The position numbers and the translations under genes are program-made. From Candidatus Moranbacteria bacterium CG_4_8_14_3_um_filter_41_13 (GTDB taxonomy: Bacteria > Patescibacteriota > Minisyncoccia > Moranbacterales > UBA1568), in the NCBI GenBank assembly GCA_002782305.1, contig PFHN01000008.1, forward strand, positions 1 through 25,237: a stretch of DNA of 25,237 bases, written 5' to 3'. Positions 1-8,473 of this stretch are shown in pieces (position 1 is the first letter of the stretch; every line of letters starts with the position of its first letter). The notes beneath the pieces are model-generated. The model made no database searches, was not told where the DNA came from, and saw only the letters and a list, made by a program, of their open reading frames with translations.

Positions 1-2064
1 CATCGGGAAATCAGATAAAAGATCAAGAAGTAAAATCTGTACTGGAAGGAGTGGCACAAAAGGAAGGAACAATGATGCCAAAGCAACAGAATAGAAATTC
101 CCAAAGTTTGAGGTGAGTGTTATTTTGAGATATTTCAAAATATTAGCAAAAATAATTCGTCCTTCTTTGATACCATCAACCACTGTTTCGAGACTCTTCT
201 CAAGCAAAATAACATCCGCTGTCCCTCGCGCCACATCCGAAGCTCCTGATACGACCAGTCCGACATCAGCTATCTTGAGTGCCGGAGCATCGTTGATACC
301 TTCACCGAGAAAGCCTACTTCATATTTTTCTTCCAAAATTTTAATAATTTCATATTTCTCTCTCGGAGAAATGCGTGCAAACACAGCAGAAGTCAGTACA
401 GCGCGACGCTTTTCCTCGTAGTTCATCGCCATAAACTCTTTGCCTGTAACAACATCTTCCTTGGAATGAATGAGACCTACTGCATATCCGACCGCCCCTG
501 CGACCTCCTTGCTATCTCCTGTCAGAATCTTGACCTGCACCTGCAAAGCTTTTGCTTCTTTCAATGTTTCCCTCGCTGTTGTCTTGAGCGGATCTGTGAA
601 AGAAACAAGTCCAATAAACTCGAGTTGCTGTTCTTCATACAATGTATATTTTCCTTTCACCGAAAAAGTTCTCTTCGCAACGGCGAGTACACGTTCCCCT
701 GCCTTTCCTCTTTCTTCCATCCACTTGAGAGCTTTTTGTATTGTGAATGAGTCGACATTTTTTGAAAGTCGCAAAATCTCTTCAGGAGCACCACGCACAA
801 TAATTTCCCTTGTCTTATCTCCCTTTTCGATAAGGACACTATTCCTTCTTCGTTCTGGGTCGAAAGGTATCGTATCAATACGATGAAACGATACAACACG
901 CAACTGCTCTTCTGACGAAAGTTTTTTGAAAAGAGCCTTATCGAAAGCATCATGAAGTACCCCTCCTGACACAGGCGTTTCGAGAGACGACACTGATGCA
1001 AGGAAGAGACATTTCGATACATCCGTAGACATCACTTCGCTTACGGTGAGGACATTTTCAGTGAGCGTCCCTGTTTTATCGGTACACAAAATCTCAATAC
1101 TTCCCAAATCCTCGATGGCTGATAAGCGTTTGATAATGACTTTCTTCTCTGCAAGACGGAGTGCTCCTCGAGAAAGAGCAATGGTCACAATAGCTGGGAG
1201 CGCTTCAGGAATAACCGATACTGCTAAAACGAGAGAAAAAATAAGGAGCTCTGGTATATTCACTGAGTCTCCTTTGATGAAAATATTCGCAACAAAGACA
1301 AGTACAAGTGTGATAACAACAAATTTCACGATGAACCGACTAAAAGAAGCAATATTCTTTTCAAAACCTGTTTCATGTTTTGTTTCTGTAACCATCGATT
1401 CTATATCCCCCAGTGCGGTCAACGATCCGGTCGCGAATACAATACCTTCACCACGTCCTGCGGTTACAATAGTTCCTGCAAAACCGATATTATGTGCTTC
1501 AAACATTTCAGTCGGAATAATCTTCAAGCGTTCTACTTTCTTTGATACAGCAACCGATTCCCCTGTCATAATGCTTTCATTGATAGCGAGTCCAGAACTT
1601 TCAAAGAAACGCATATCGGCAGGCAATCTATCCCCAACCTCTACCAGCACAATATCACCAAAGATAATGTCTTCACTTGGAATCCTTATTACCTTCCCTC
1701 CTCGCCGTACAAGTGAGTGAAGTACGAGATACTTTTTCAAAAGTTTCGCAGCTTTCTCACCGCGATATTCTTGATACACCTCAAGTCCAATATTGATAAA
1801 AATGAAAAGAAGAATGAGTCCCGCTTCAATATGATCCCCTAAGAAATACGACAGTGCTCCTGCGCCTAAAAGAAGATACAAAAAAGAGGAACGGAAACGC
1901 CGTTTCACCATTTCAAACAGCGAAAAAGAATCTGTACTCAATGTATTTTGTCCAGAAGTGGCAAGTCTTTGTTCTGCGAGTGTAGACGAAAGCCCTGCCT
2001 TGGATGTTTGGAGTTCCAAAAAAACTTGGGTGACATCCCGTATCGCTATTTTTTTCCATTCCAT
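1..2064 (-). CDS. P-type cation ATPase, P3B (MgtA)-like, C-terminus cut by window edge
   Basis: An inner-membrane pump that uses ATP to move a cation; the ion cannot be fixed from sequence, though the layout is nearest the Mg2+-type P3B group. The 688 codons in the window start MEWKKIAIRD. After a cation-ATPase N-terminal segment come two membrane helices, the actuator motif TGES (E169), two more helices with PEALP in M4, the phosphorylation motif CTDKTGT (D329), a nucleotide-binding domain with RGAPE, then TGDS. The last residues seen, SNFGNFYSV followed by LLSDFPM, resemble the start of M5/M6 in MgtA. An oddity is GEGINDAPAL, with Glu588 where most P-type ATPases have the Asp of GDGxNDAP. 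Start is ATG 2064, 13 bp after the RNHCP gene stop and without a clear Shine-Dalgarno, so the two are probably cotranscribed. The missing part should be the remaining transmembrane helices. Confidence 0.9.
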   Translation of the reverse strand, partial: MEWKKIAIRDVTQVFLELQTSKAGLSSTLAEQRLATSGQNTLSTDSFSLFEMVKRRFRSSFLYLLLGAGALSYFLGDHIEAGLILLFIFINIGLEVYQEYRGEKAAKLLKKYLVLHSLVRRGGKVIRIPSEDIIFGDIVLVEVGDRLPADMRFFESSGLAINESIMTGESVAVSKKVERLKIIPTEMFEAHNIGFAGTIVTAGRGEGIVFATGSLTALGDIESMVTETKHETGFEKNIASFSRFIVKFVVITLVLVFVANIFIKGDSVNIPELLIFSLVLAVSVIPEALPAIVTIALSRGALRLAEKKVIIKRLSAIEDLGSIEILCTDKTGTLTENVLTVSEVMSTDVSKCLFLASVSSLETPVSGGVLHDAFDKALFKKLSSEEQLRVVSFHRIDTIPFDPERRRNSVLIEKGDKTREIIVRGAPEEILRLSKNVDSFTIQKALKWMEERGKAGERVLAVAKRTFSVKGKYTLYEEQQLEFIGLVSFTDPLKTTARETLKEAKALQVQVKILTGDSKEVAGAVGYAVGLIHSKEDVVTGKEFMAMNYEEKRRAVLTSAVFARISPREKYEIIKILEEKYEVGFLGEGINDAPALKIADVGLVVSGASDVARGTADVILLEKSLETVVDGIKEGRIIFANILKYLKITLTSNFGNFYSVALASLFLPFVPLLPVQILLLDLLSDFPM

Positions 2065-2077
2065 ATTTTTTTGTTTT

Positions 2078-2401
2078 CTATTTGTTTGCTATGTTTCGCG
2101 AGAGGAGTAAGAGTGATTCAAAATCATCTTCTTCTGCGCTTTTGTTTCTTTTCTCATATCCGCATTTGATACAGTGGTGCACGAGAAGATATCCTCCATT
2201 TCCTTCTTGTTTTAGTGAAAGAGGCTCCATCATACCCTGGCACACAGCAAGACGATCACCTGGCAAGACATCTACATGTTTACTCCACAAACATTTCGGA
2301 CAATGATTCGTATATCCATTTCCAACGACAGATATGCCACAGTGTTCACACTGAAAATCCTCTTTGCATCTCTGAAATTTTTTACTCTTTGCTTCAACCA
2401 T
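2078..2401 (-). CDS. RNHCP domain zinc-binding protein
   Basis: A 107-aa cytoplasmic protein of the RNHCP family, named after its conserved residues; function is unknown. It carries three CxxC-type pairs: CEHC, CPKC and CIKC. The family core NHCPKCLWSKHVDV, then PGDR, LVHHCIKCGY and a C-terminal acidic stretch are all recognisable. The pairs suggest one or two zinc ribbons, and the family could bind nucleic acid, but that is inference. I chose ATG 2401 because AGGAA lies upstream at reasonable spacing and the family pattern begins just after it; a TTG 27 nt further upstream would add nine hydrophobic residues. An extended -10 lies about 25 nt upstream, inside the gap after the preceding gene. 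It ends 13 bp before the P-type ATPase gene. Confidence 0.85.
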   Translation of the reverse strand: MVEAKSKKFQRCKEDFQCEHCGISVVGNGYTNHCPKCLWSKHVDVLPGDRLAVCQGMMEPLSLKQEGNGGYLLVHHCIKCGYEKRNKSAEEDDFESLLLLSRNIANK

Positions 2402-2432
2402 AAGAAATATTCCTGAAAGAATAAACAACTCC

Positions 2433-2441
2433 AGTATAGCA
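2433..2441 (-). promoter_or_regulatory. Extended -10 promoter for RNHCP gene and P-type ATPase
   Basis: On the minus strand the sequence reads TGCTATACT, a TGn extended -10 with one mismatch to TATAAT. I see no good -35. The predicted start of transcription is near 2426, giving a leader of about 25 nt before ATG 2401. The same arrangement, a TGn -10 close behind the preceding stop codon, recurs at 11049-11057. Confidence 0.5.
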
Positions 2442-2465
2442 AAAAAATGATTTCTCTGCGAAGAT

Positions 2466-3731
2466 TTATTTCCTATTCAGAAGAATGGTATTCATTATAT
2501 CTTCATCCTGACAAGAATATTTGTTGCTTGCCGAATAGAAACGCTTCTTCGGTCCGTGACACCCTCCGTTTTCTTTATAGAGTGTTGCAAGAAATGGCAA
2601 AAGAAAGCCGGTATTCTGTGATGTGAAGTGTTTATGCAAGGATTGCAGTGTCTTCGCTCTTTCATTCTTATCCATCTGAGTAAAGACACTCATATCATCA
2701 CCGAGTTTCCCGCTCCAATCCAGATGTACAAAGACATTATTCGCTTTTTTCGAAAATTGTGGATGCCAAAGAAGTGCCCAACACCAATCCCCAGGACCCT
2801 TCCACCATCTCGAAAAACATGCGCCATCTTCGATACTCCCATCACTTCGTAGCCCGACGCCCCCTTCAATAAAGTCAAATGTACGTAGGTATTTCTCATC
2901 CGTAATATCATTGGTCTGTGCTCCCACTACTATTTTTAGACCGATGAAGCCAGCATATTCACGCATATCGTGAATGACCTGTGGCATCACTGTTTCCTCA
3001 AGATTGCCCGCATCTTGATAGAAGACCTGCCCAAAAAGAAAACTCTGAATACCCATATCCATCGCCTGCTCTGCTATATACTGCACATATTTCCGATATT
3101 CTTCCTTCTCAAGAGATGGTTTACAAGTGTGTTCTCCCCAATAGTTTTTACTCCCCTTACGACACATTTCACTAAAGTTGAAACTGCGGTTTTCTTTAGG
3201 ATAAAAATAGTCTTCATTCGTGCTGATAGCTTCCGCAATGAACATTCCGTAGACGGTATTTGGCTTTGTGACTTTTGATTGTATTTTACGTGCCAACTCG
3301 AAATCTGGTGGACGAAGCCATGTCTCGAGTGCTCGGTGGAGATAATAACACTGCGAACGATTGATAAGTGCTATCGAACTATTCACATCTCCGCCATAGC
3401 CAGAAAGGAACCCGTCAGCGACGCATCCTTGCTTCTTCATTTTTTCCATTGATGGAGGTGGTGGCACAGGAAACACTTCACGCAGTACGATTTTTTCATC
3501 TGCCAAAGCAGGCGCTTCTTCTATGACTGGATGTTCATCAACCCATTCTGAAAGATTAGGGACAGACTGCTTCGTTTGCACAGAAGAAGGCAATTCTTCT
3601 TGCTCTCCTTGTTTGGGAGTAAAGGAAACAAAATACGAACCACCAAGGGCAAACAAAACTACCCCAGATGAAAACAGAATATGTTTCTTCGTCAATCTTG
3701 GTCTCTTTTCTGATGAAAAATGTGGAATCAT
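2466..3731 (-). CDS. Membrane-anchored exported protein, possibly TIM-barrel (glycosidase-like), function unknown
   Basis: 421 aa that I cannot assign to a named family. A basic N-terminus (KRPRLTKK) is followed by one hydrophobic helix at about residues 17-37 without a lipobox, so this is a signal anchor with the bulk outside the cell. A low-complexity linker containing a PVPPPPS run reaches to about residue 95. The remaining globular part is rich in Trp, Tyr and Cys (eight Cys in all, likely disulfides). Alternating segments such as AMDMGIQSFLFGQVFYQ, FIGLKIVVGAQTND and FDFIEGGVGL look like beta-alpha units of a TIM barrel, and the EDGACFSRWWKGPGDWCW stretch could line a sugar-binding cleft; this is inference from texture only. 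It has its own weak promoter and is followed 65 bp later by the RNHCP gene. Confidence 0.8.
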   Translation of the reverse strand: MIPHFSSEKRPRLTKKHILFSSGVVLFALGGSYFVSFTPKQGEQEELPSSVQTKQSVPNLSEWVDEHPVIEEAPALADEKIVLREVFPVPPPPSMEKMKKQGCVADGFLSGYGGDVNSSIALINRSQCYYLHRALETWLRPPDFELARKIQSKVTKPNTVYGMFIAEAISTNEDYFYPKENRSFNFSEMCRKGSKNYWGEHTCKPSLEKEEYRKYVQYIAEQAMDMGIQSFLFGQVFYQDAGNLEETVMPQVIHDMREYAGFIGLKIVVGAQTNDITDEKYLRTFDFIEGGVGLRSDGSIEDGACFSRWWKGPGDWCWALLWHPQFSKKANNVFVHLDWSGKLGDDMSVFTQMDKNERAKTLQSLHKHFTSQNTGFLLPFLATLYKENGGCHGPKKRFYSASNKYSCQDEDIMNTILLNRK

Positions 3732-3754
3732 ATTATATATCTTTAGTACCTTCT

Positions 3755-3783
3755 AGTATACACCACTCAGAGCAAGCAAAAAA
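3755..3783 (-). promoter_or_regulatory. Weak promoter candidate for the exported protein gene
   Basis: The minus strand carries TATACT at 3760-3755, 24 nt before ATG 3731. Seventeen bases further upstream the -35 position is only a T-run, which is also the U-tract of the ATP synthase terminator. If real, terminator and promoter are fused back to back. Confidence 0.35.
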
Positions 3784-3805
3784 GATGCCCTTCCAGACAT
3801 CTTTT
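3778..3805 (-). terminator. Intrinsic terminator of the ATP synthase operon
   Basis: Reading the minus strand, AAAAGATGTC pairs with GGCATCTTTT (10 bp including one T-G pair) around a six-base loop and ends in a run of six T. It lies about 30 bp after the atpC stop. The A-run on the other side would let it work weakly in the plus direction too, but there is no plus-strand gene to end there. Confidence 0.85.
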
Positions 3806-3836
3806 CTTGCTCACCATTTTTTCTGTCACTACCTTG

Positions 3837-4280
3837 TTAGTTATCAAGGGAAATATTTCTCTTGCTGTGATGTTTACGTGCGACGCGTACACGTATCATC
3901 TCTTTCTCAATCATCGCAGCGGTACGAGCATATTCTTCATCATCCATCGTGAGGCGTTCCTGTTTCAACGCTTCAGCTCGCTTACGTGCCTCTTCGGCTC
4001 TCGTTACATCAATGTCTTCCGCTCGTTCGGCAGTATCTGCTAAGAGTAAAAGTGTATTATTATGAAACTCTACAAACCCGCCCGAGGTTGCAAGACTCAT
4101 CTCTCTGCCATTTGGTTCCTTGCGAAAGATAATTTCTCCAGCTGAAAGTGCTCCGATATAAGGTATGTGATGCGGTAAAATAGTCACTGCTCCGCCCAAA
4201 ACAGGAAGCGTAATCTGATAGACTTCTTCTTCAATGACTATTTTCTCTGGGGTGACGATTTTGAATTTTATCAACGCCAT
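3837..4280 (-). CDS. atpC: ATP synthase F1 epsilon subunit
   Basis: 147 aa, slightly longer than the usual 130-140. It is part of the central stalk and is the intrinsic brake on ATP hydrolysis. The N-terminal beta-sandwich is clear: FKIVTPEKIV, the GGAVTILPHHIPYIGAL block and GGFVEFHNNTLLLLADTAERAEDID, followed by an alpha-helical C-terminal domain beginning about residue 90 (RAEEARKRAEAL). It is the last gene of the operon, 66 bp after atpD, and is followed by a strong terminator. The basic tail RVRVARKHHSKR is a few residues longer than usual. Confidence 0.96.
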   Translation of the reverse strand: MALIKFKIVTPEKIVIEEEVYQITLPVLGGAVTILPHHIPYIGALSAGEIIFRKEPNGREMSLATSGGFVEFHNNTLLLLADTAERAEDIDVTRAEEARKRAEALKQERLTMDDEEYARTAAMIEKEMIRVRVARKHHSKRNISLDN

Positions 4281-4346
4281 ATCGCTACGTATGTGAGATT
4301 TATGATTTTAGGTCTTACTTTTCAATCTAACATCTACAATCTTCAA

Positions 4347-5795
4347 TTATTTTTTTCTTCCTTCAGCAATCACTTCTTCAATCGAACCTTTCATATAAAA
4401 TGCCTGCTCGGCAATATCATCAAGTTCTCCAGAAAGAATTCTTTCGAAACCTGTAATGGTCTCATCGAGCTTCACATATTTTCCTGTCGCTCCTGTAAAC
4501 TGTTCTGCAACGAAAAATGGCTGCGAAAGATATTTCTGAATTTTACGAGCACGAGCAACAGTCTGTTTATCTTCATCAGAGAGTTCTTCCATACCAAGAA
4601 TAGCAATAATGTCCTGTAAATCTTTGTATCTTTGCAGAATTTTCTGCACATTTCGTGCTACGGTATAATGTCTCTCTCCCACAACTTGAGGGTCGAGGAT
4701 GGTCGAGCTCGAATCGAGCGGGTCAACGGCTGGATAAATACCAATTTCAGTCAGGGCGCGATTGAGCACTACCGTTGAATCAAGGTGAGCAAAAGTGGTG
4801 GCTGGAGCTGGATCAGTCAAGTCATCAGCTGGCACGTAAACCGCCTGCACCGAAGTAATAGAACCATTCTTTGTTGAAGTGATTCTTTCTTGGAGCCCAC
4901 CCATTTCTTCAGCGAGTGTCGGTTGATATCCAACAGCACTCGGAATACGTCCGAGGAGAGCTGATACTTCCGAACCTGCTTGCGTAAAACGGAAAATATT
5001 ATCAATGAAGAGAAGTACATCTTTCCCTTCATCATCACGAAATGATTCTGCCATAGTGAGCGCTGTGAGAGCGACCCGTTGACGTGATCCAGGCGGTTCA
5101 TTCATCTGGCCAAATACGAGAGCTGTTTTATCGAGAACACCCGATTCTTTCATTTCAAAATAGAGATCATTCCCTTCACGAGTACGTTCACCAACACCAG
5201 CAAAAACAGAATATCCACCGTGTTCTTGTGCGATATTACGAATAAGCTCTTGGATCACAACCGTTTTCCCAACACCAGCACCACCGAACAATCCCACCTT
5301 ACCACCCTTCATAAAAGGACAGAAAAGATCAATAGATTTAATTCCCGTTTCGAAAACTTCAGCCTTGGTCGACTGTTCATCAAAAGCTGGAGCACTCCGA
5401 TGAATAGATTTTCTCGGCGCATCCGCAAGCTTACCCGCCTGACTCCCTTCTAGGTTGTCGACGTGGCCATCAATCGTATCACCAAGCACGTTGAACATTC
5501 GTCCAAGCACCGCTTTACCGACTGGCACTGAAATCGGAGCTCCCGTTGCGATGACTTTCGTACCACGACGAACACCATCAGTGGTTCCCATAGCTACTGC
5601 ACGCACCCGATGACCACCGAGATGTTGATGTACTTCTGCAACGAGTTTTACTCCATTTACATGAAGTTCGAGAGCATCATAAATATTCGGCAAATTCGAT
5701 ACCCCTCCGCCCGAGGCGGATCCGCCTTCAGTGGAAAATTCTACGTCCACTACCGGCCCAATGACCTGGATTATTTTTCCTGTGTTCTTTTCCAT
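4347..5795 (-). CDS. atpD: ATP synthase F1 beta subunit
   Basis: 482 aa, the catalytic subunit of F1. The P-loop GGAGVGKT is at residues 171-178, the GER catalytic glutamate at about 203, then LLFIDNIFRFTQAGSEVSALLGRIPSAVGYQP split over the Walker B region, the GGLQERI motif, and DELSDEDK near 400 where the bacterial DELSEED lever normally sits. The N-terminal beta-barrel holds an unusual insertion at about residues 23-33 (GGSASGGGVS) where most beta subunits go straight from VDVEF to LPxIYxAL; the DNA for it is a GC-rich palindrome. The IDLFCPFMKGG segment departs a little from the usual IDLLAPYxKGG. Start is ATG 5795, after a 181-bp gap that follows atpG, the longest gap inside the operon. 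Confidence 0.97.
   Translation of the reverse strand: MEKNTGKIIQVIGPVVDVEFSTEGGSASGGGVSNLPNIYDALELHVNGVKLVAEVHQHLGGHRVRAVAMGTTDGVRRGTKVIATGAPISVPVGKAVLGRMFNVLGDTIDGHVDNLEGSQAGKLADAPRKSIHRSAPAFDEQSTKAEVFETGIKSIDLFCPFMKGGKVGLFGGAGVGKTVVIQELIRNIAQEHGGYSVFAGVGERTREGNDLYFEMKESGVLDKTALVFGQMNEPPGSRQRVALTALTMAESFRDDEGKDVLLFIDNIFRFTQAGSEVSALLGRIPSAVGYQPTLAEEMGGLQERITSTKNGSITSVQAVYVPADDLTDPAPATTFAHLDSTVVLNRALTEIGIYPAVDPLDSSSTILDPQVVGERHYTVARNVQKILQRYKDLQDIIAILGMEELSDEDKQTVARARKIQKYLSQPFFVAEQFTGATGKYVKLDETITGFERILSGELDDIAEQAFYMKGSIEEVIAEGRKK
5706..5726. repeat. GC-rich palindromic insertion inside atpD
   Basis: The plus strand reads TCCGCC, CGA, GGCGGA, TCCGCC: three copies of one hexamer in alternating orientation, containing the perfect 12-bp palindrome GGCGGATCCGCC at 5715-5726. 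It is far richer in GC than its surroundings. Read in the atpD frame it codes for Gly/Ser/Ala residues that have no counterpart in typical beta subunits, so it looks like a short palindromic element inserted in frame at a surface loop. Confidence 0.6.
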
Positions 5796-5976
5796 ACTTT
5801 TTGCTTAATTAAGAGAATATTTAGATAAATTACAGAAATATGGAAGAGTCCTTCTTCTTCCCCACGCAACCAAAAAACCCGATTCTCAATGCGTTCGTGA
5901 CAATACTGATTGATTCTTTTTTCTTCATATACTCTTTTTTTAATTCGTCATTCACAATCCGTTATCGCTTGATTCA

Positions 5977-6891
5977 TCATTTCTGTACCGCCGCCATCCC
6001 AGCAGAAAGCTCCGCTATCTCTTGGGTGATTTTTCCTTGACGAAGCTGATTGTAAGCAAGTGTCAAATCGGAAACCATATCTTTGGCAGCATCGGTAGCA
6101 TTGCGCATCGCCATCATGCGAGATGATTCCTGTGAAGCATTGCTCTCCAAAACAGCGTGGTAGAGTTCCATCTCGAGAAGTCGTGGAATCATTTGCCACA
6201 AAACTTTTTTCGGAGTTGGTTCAATGATATACTCAGCATTGATGGATACCCCCTCTTCTTGTTTTCCTCCCATCTCGTGCATTGCTTTCTTTGTATCCTT
6301 GATGGCTACTGGCAAAAGGGCTCGCACCTTCACTTCTTGAGAAAGCATTGAAATATAATCAGTATATACCATCACCACTCGATCAACCCTCTTCATCTCA
6401 AACTCCTCAATAATAATTTTGGCAATCGCCCGCATATCAAGAATAGTCGGTGTTGAAAGGACATCGGGGAAAGAAGCAATAATTCCTCCCCATTTACCCG
6501 GAGTCGCCAGCATCCGCCGTACTGCATTCTCTCCTTTCTTTCCGATAGTCAAAAATACTCGCTCTCGATCGGCATCATCTTTCAATGTTTGCCTCAAATG
6601 TTTCACAATTTGTGCATTGAATGCCCCACAAAGACCACGATTGCTCGAAATAACGACATACAATTCTCTTTTCACCGGACGCTCTGTCAAAAGAATATGT
6701 CCTTCATTGCCCACTGCCCGTTTCAGTTGGAAAAGGAGCGCAATTGCACTCTCGGCATACGGACGGATAGAGAGCACAGTGGCGACAGCCTTACGCATTT
6801 TGACAGCGGAAATCATCTCCATGGCACGGGTGATTTTCCCCGTACCCTTCACTCCTTTTATTCTCCGTCTGATGTCTCGTGCACTTGCCAT
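5977..6891 (-). CDS. atpG: ATP synthase F1 gamma subunit
   Basis: 304 aa, a little longer than the usual 285-290. It forms the rotating shaft of F1. The N-terminal helix MASARDIRRRIKGVKGTGKITRAMEMISAVKMRKA, here split by description into its RRIKGVK and ITRAMEMISAVKM blocks, and the SNRGLCGAFN motif are diagnostic. The C-terminal helix ends with MMAMRNATDAAKDM and LAYNQLRQGKITQEI, the family signature, followed by AELSAGMAAVQK. It starts at ATG 6891 about 30 bp after atpA and stops at TGA 5979-5977. Confidence 0.97.
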   Translation of the reverse strand: MASARDIRRRIKGVKGTGKITRAMEMISAVKMRKAVATVLSIRPYAESAIALLFQLKRAVGNEGHILLTERPVKRELYVVISSNRGLCGAFNAQIVKHLRQTLKDDADRERVFLTIGKKGENAVRRMLATPGKWGGIIASFPDVLSTPTILDMRAIAKIIIEEFEMKRVDRVVMVYTDYISMLSQEVKVRALLPVAIKDTKKAMHEMGGKQEEGVSINAEYIIEPTPKKVLWQMIPRLLEMELYHAVLESNASQESSRMMAMRNATDAAKDMVSDLTLAYNQLRQGKITQEIAELSAGMAAVQK

Positions 6892-6921
6892 ACTATTTTT
6901 TCATTAAGCCTTCTTTGAAAA

Positions 6922-8421
6922 CTATACCATGAAACTTTTCTTGAATTCTTCAATGTTCTTTTTCAACAATTCCTCCACTTCAGGTGTCAGCGCCCGCTCC
7001 TTCACTATCATCTCGGATACTGCTTTCCCTTCATTATTCAGATACGCGACAAATTCTTTTTCAAAACGATTCATTTCTTCGGTGGCAATATCATCGACAT
7101 AGCCACGCGTCAAAGCGTAGAGGACAGCCACTTCTTTCTCAACTGAGAGTGGTGCATACTGTGGTTGTTTCAATATTTCCACTGCCCGACGACCACGTTC
7201 GATGAGGGTTCTTGTTTTTTCATCCAGATCAGATCCGAATTGGGCAAAAGCTTCCAGCTCTCGGAATTGAGCCAGATCCAAACGGAGTGTTCCCGACACC
7301 TGTTTCATCGCTTTGATTTGAGCCGATGAGCCCACGCGTGAGACAGACAAGCCTACATTGAGTGCTGGACGGATACCCTTGTAAAACAAATCACTCTCCA
7401 AATAGATTTGACCATCGGTAATGGAAATCACGTTCGTTGGAATATAAGCCGACACATCACCCGCCTGCGTTTCAATAATCGGAAGGGCCGTGAGCGAGCC
7501 TCCACCATTTTCTTTATTGAGCTTGGCACTTCGCTCGAGCAATCGAGAATGGACATAAAAAACATCTCCAGGATAGGCCTCGCGTCCTGGTGGACGGCGA
7601 AGAATGAGAGAAATCTGTCTGTACGCTGTTGCGTGTTTCGAAAGATCATCATAAATAATAAGAACATCTTTGCCTTGATCCATAAAATATTCACCCAGGG
7701 CGCAGCCTGCATACGGAGCGATGAAAGAAAGTGCTGCAGGATCAGAAGCTCCCGCTACGACTACCGTTGTGTATGCCATCGCACCGCTCTTTTCGAATTC
7801 TGCTACGATACGAGCAATTTTCGATTCCTTCTGACCAATAGCCACATAAATACAAATCACTCCTTGTCCTTTTTGATTGATAATCGTATCGATAGCAATA
7901 GCTGTTTTCCCTGTCTGCCGATCACCAATGATGAGTTCACGTTGCCCTCGTCCAATCGGAATAAGAGCATCAATCGCCTTGATACCAGTCTGGAGTGGTT
8001 GATTGACCGATTGACGGGTGATCACACCAGGAGCAATCTTTTCCACGGGATAATAGCCACTTACTTTGATATCTCCCTTGCCATCAATAGGTAGACCAAG
8101 AGGAGAAAGAACTCTGCCAATCACTCCCTCGCCTACTGGCACTGACAAGATTTTTCCTGTGCTTTTGGCAATAGCACCCTCACCAAGGGTCCCTGTTTCA
8201 TCAAGGAGCATCACTCCCGCCTCACCTTCCTCAAGATTGAGAGCTACACCAACAGCGCCATTTTCAAACTCCACCATTTCTCCTGCCATCACTTCTGAAA
8301 GTCCGGCCACACGGGCCACACCATCACCGATTTCAAGCACCGTGCCAATGGCCTCAACTTTCGCCTCATGATGAAATTCAGAAATGTGTCTCTTTAATTC
8401 TTGAATCAGTGGGTTGCTCAT
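6922..8421 (-). CDS. atpA: ATP synthase F1 alpha subunit
   Basis: 499 aa from ATG 8421 (MSNPLIQEL), the non-catalytic nucleotide-binding subunit of F1. The P-loop GDRQTGKT is at about residues 166-173, the GIKAIDALIPIGRGQREL block just before it, and Walker B appears as VLIIYDD. LILRRPPGREAYPGDVFYVHSRLLERS and GSLTALPIIETQAGDVSAY are canonical, and the arginine finger region VGSSAQIKAMKQVSGTLRLDL is intact when read in two halves (VGLSVSRVGSSAQ and IKAMKQVSGTLRLDLAQ). A TTG 18 nt upstream would extend the frame, but the family start fits ATG. The gap from atpH is 52 bp. Confidence 0.97.
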   Translation of the reverse strand: MSNPLIQELKRHISEFHHEAKVEAIGTVLEIGDGVARVAGLSEVMAGEMVEFENGAVGVALNLEEGEAGVMLLDETGTLGEGAIAKSTGKILSVPVGEGVIGRVLSPLGLPIDGKGDIKVSGYYPVEKIAPGVITRQSVNQPLQTGIKAIDALIPIGRGQRELIIGDRQTGKTAIAIDTIINQKGQGVICIYVAIGQKESKIARIVAEFEKSGAMAYTTVVVAGASDPAALSFIAPYAGCALGEYFMDQGKDVLIIYDDLSKHATAYRQISLILRRPPGREAYPGDVFYVHSRLLERSAKLNKENGGGSLTALPIIETQAGDVSAYIPTNVISITDGQIYLESDLFYKGIRPALNVGLSVSRVGSSAQIKAMKQVSGTLRLDLAQFRELEAFAQFGSDLDEKTRTLIERGRRAVEILKQPQYAPLSVEKEVAVLYALTRGYVDDIATEEMNRFEKEFVAYLNNEGKAVSEMIVKERALTPEVEELLKKNIEEFKKSFMV

Positions 8422-8473
8422 AGAAATAACTTTTAGCAATTACGTCTTTAAAAAATATGTATCATAAAAATAT

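Noticed and set aside
1046..1720. 224-codon plus-strand open frame
   Set aside because: It lies antisense within the P-type ATPase, whose motifs are intact; composition is low in conserved features.
7408..8094. 228-codon plus-strand open frame
   Set aside because: Antisense to atpA over its P-loop; an effect of codon bias in the real gene.
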